Under the pieces are notes generated by a model, which was not told where the DNA came from, made no database searches, and saw only the letters and a program-made list of their open reading frames with translations. The position numbers and the translations under genes are program-made. Positions 9,882 to 10,000 of a stretch of DNA of 10,000 nt are shown in pieces. Position 1 is the stretch's first letter; each line of letters opens with the position of its first letter. Origin of the DNA: Halisarca cf. caerulea (taxonomy: Eukaryota; Porifera; Demospongiae; Chondrillida; Halisarcidae). The DNA is taken from assembly GCA_963170055.1 (NCBI GenBank), contig CAUJGJ010000001.1, forward strand, positions 2,736,201 to 2,746,200, given 5' to 3'.

Positions 9882-10000
9882 TGACAATTAGGGACTGTCT
9901 TTTTGACCTTTGTAAGGACTCCGAGGTTGTTCTCTTGGGAGCTAGGTTCAGAATATATTGGGAGTATATTTGAGATAATAGAGGAAATCAAAGTGTTCAC

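Overview
The window is eukaryotic, almost certainly animal, nuclear DNA. It holds one protein gene split into many short exons by GT-AG introns, with introns and flanks full of microsatellites, non-coding mini-transposons and dispersed alternating TACGTA/CATACGTATG-type tracts. The protein is animal-like (YIPF1/YIPF2 family). The compact gene and low-complexity introns would fit a sponge or another marine invertebrate, but that is a low-confidence guess. There are no bacterial operons, CRISPR arrays, rRNA or tRNA genes.

Left and centre (about 319-6614, + strand): nine consecutive exons of a YIPF1/YIPF2-type Golgi membrane protein. They are at 319-359, 442-546, 1178-1259, 1689-1793, 2099-2253, 2640-2706, 4852-4904, 5118-5180 and 6489-6614. 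All junctions are in phase and the spliced frame is open for 264 residues to a TAA. It carries the family landmarks NPDLYGPFW, a YAW-containing second membrane segment, CIYGYS, five hydrophobic segments and a Ser/Thr-rich lumenal tail. Compared with vertebrate homologues about 40 N-terminal residues are missing; their exon(s) most likely lie left of the window.

The introns carry most of the unusual sequence. Intron 3 has a Val/Gly-type triplet microsatellite and a TA-flanked 174-bp mini-transposon. Intron 4 has a long GT tract. Intron 6 (2145 bp) has a 61-bp tandem array, a 514-bp hAT-like mini-transposon with an 8-bp target duplication, two foldback hairpins and a partial duplication just before exon 7. 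Intron 7 has a 60-bp GT run starting at the splice donor and merging into a perfect 59-bp inverted repeat. Intron 8 has a short repeat cluster and small palindromes.

Right (6615-10000): no gene is recognised. It contains a CA microsatellite, a TA-flanked element with a 33-bp tandem array (7035-7558), a small direct duplication, a 46-bp tandem array with inverted ends (9304-9624) and one AATAAA signal at 9876. The three CAGT-ended elements look like mini-transposons, and two of them contain tandem arrays. I found no evidence of a new multi-gene system. The most striking non-coding object is the intron 7 alternating-purine/pyrimidine hairpin.
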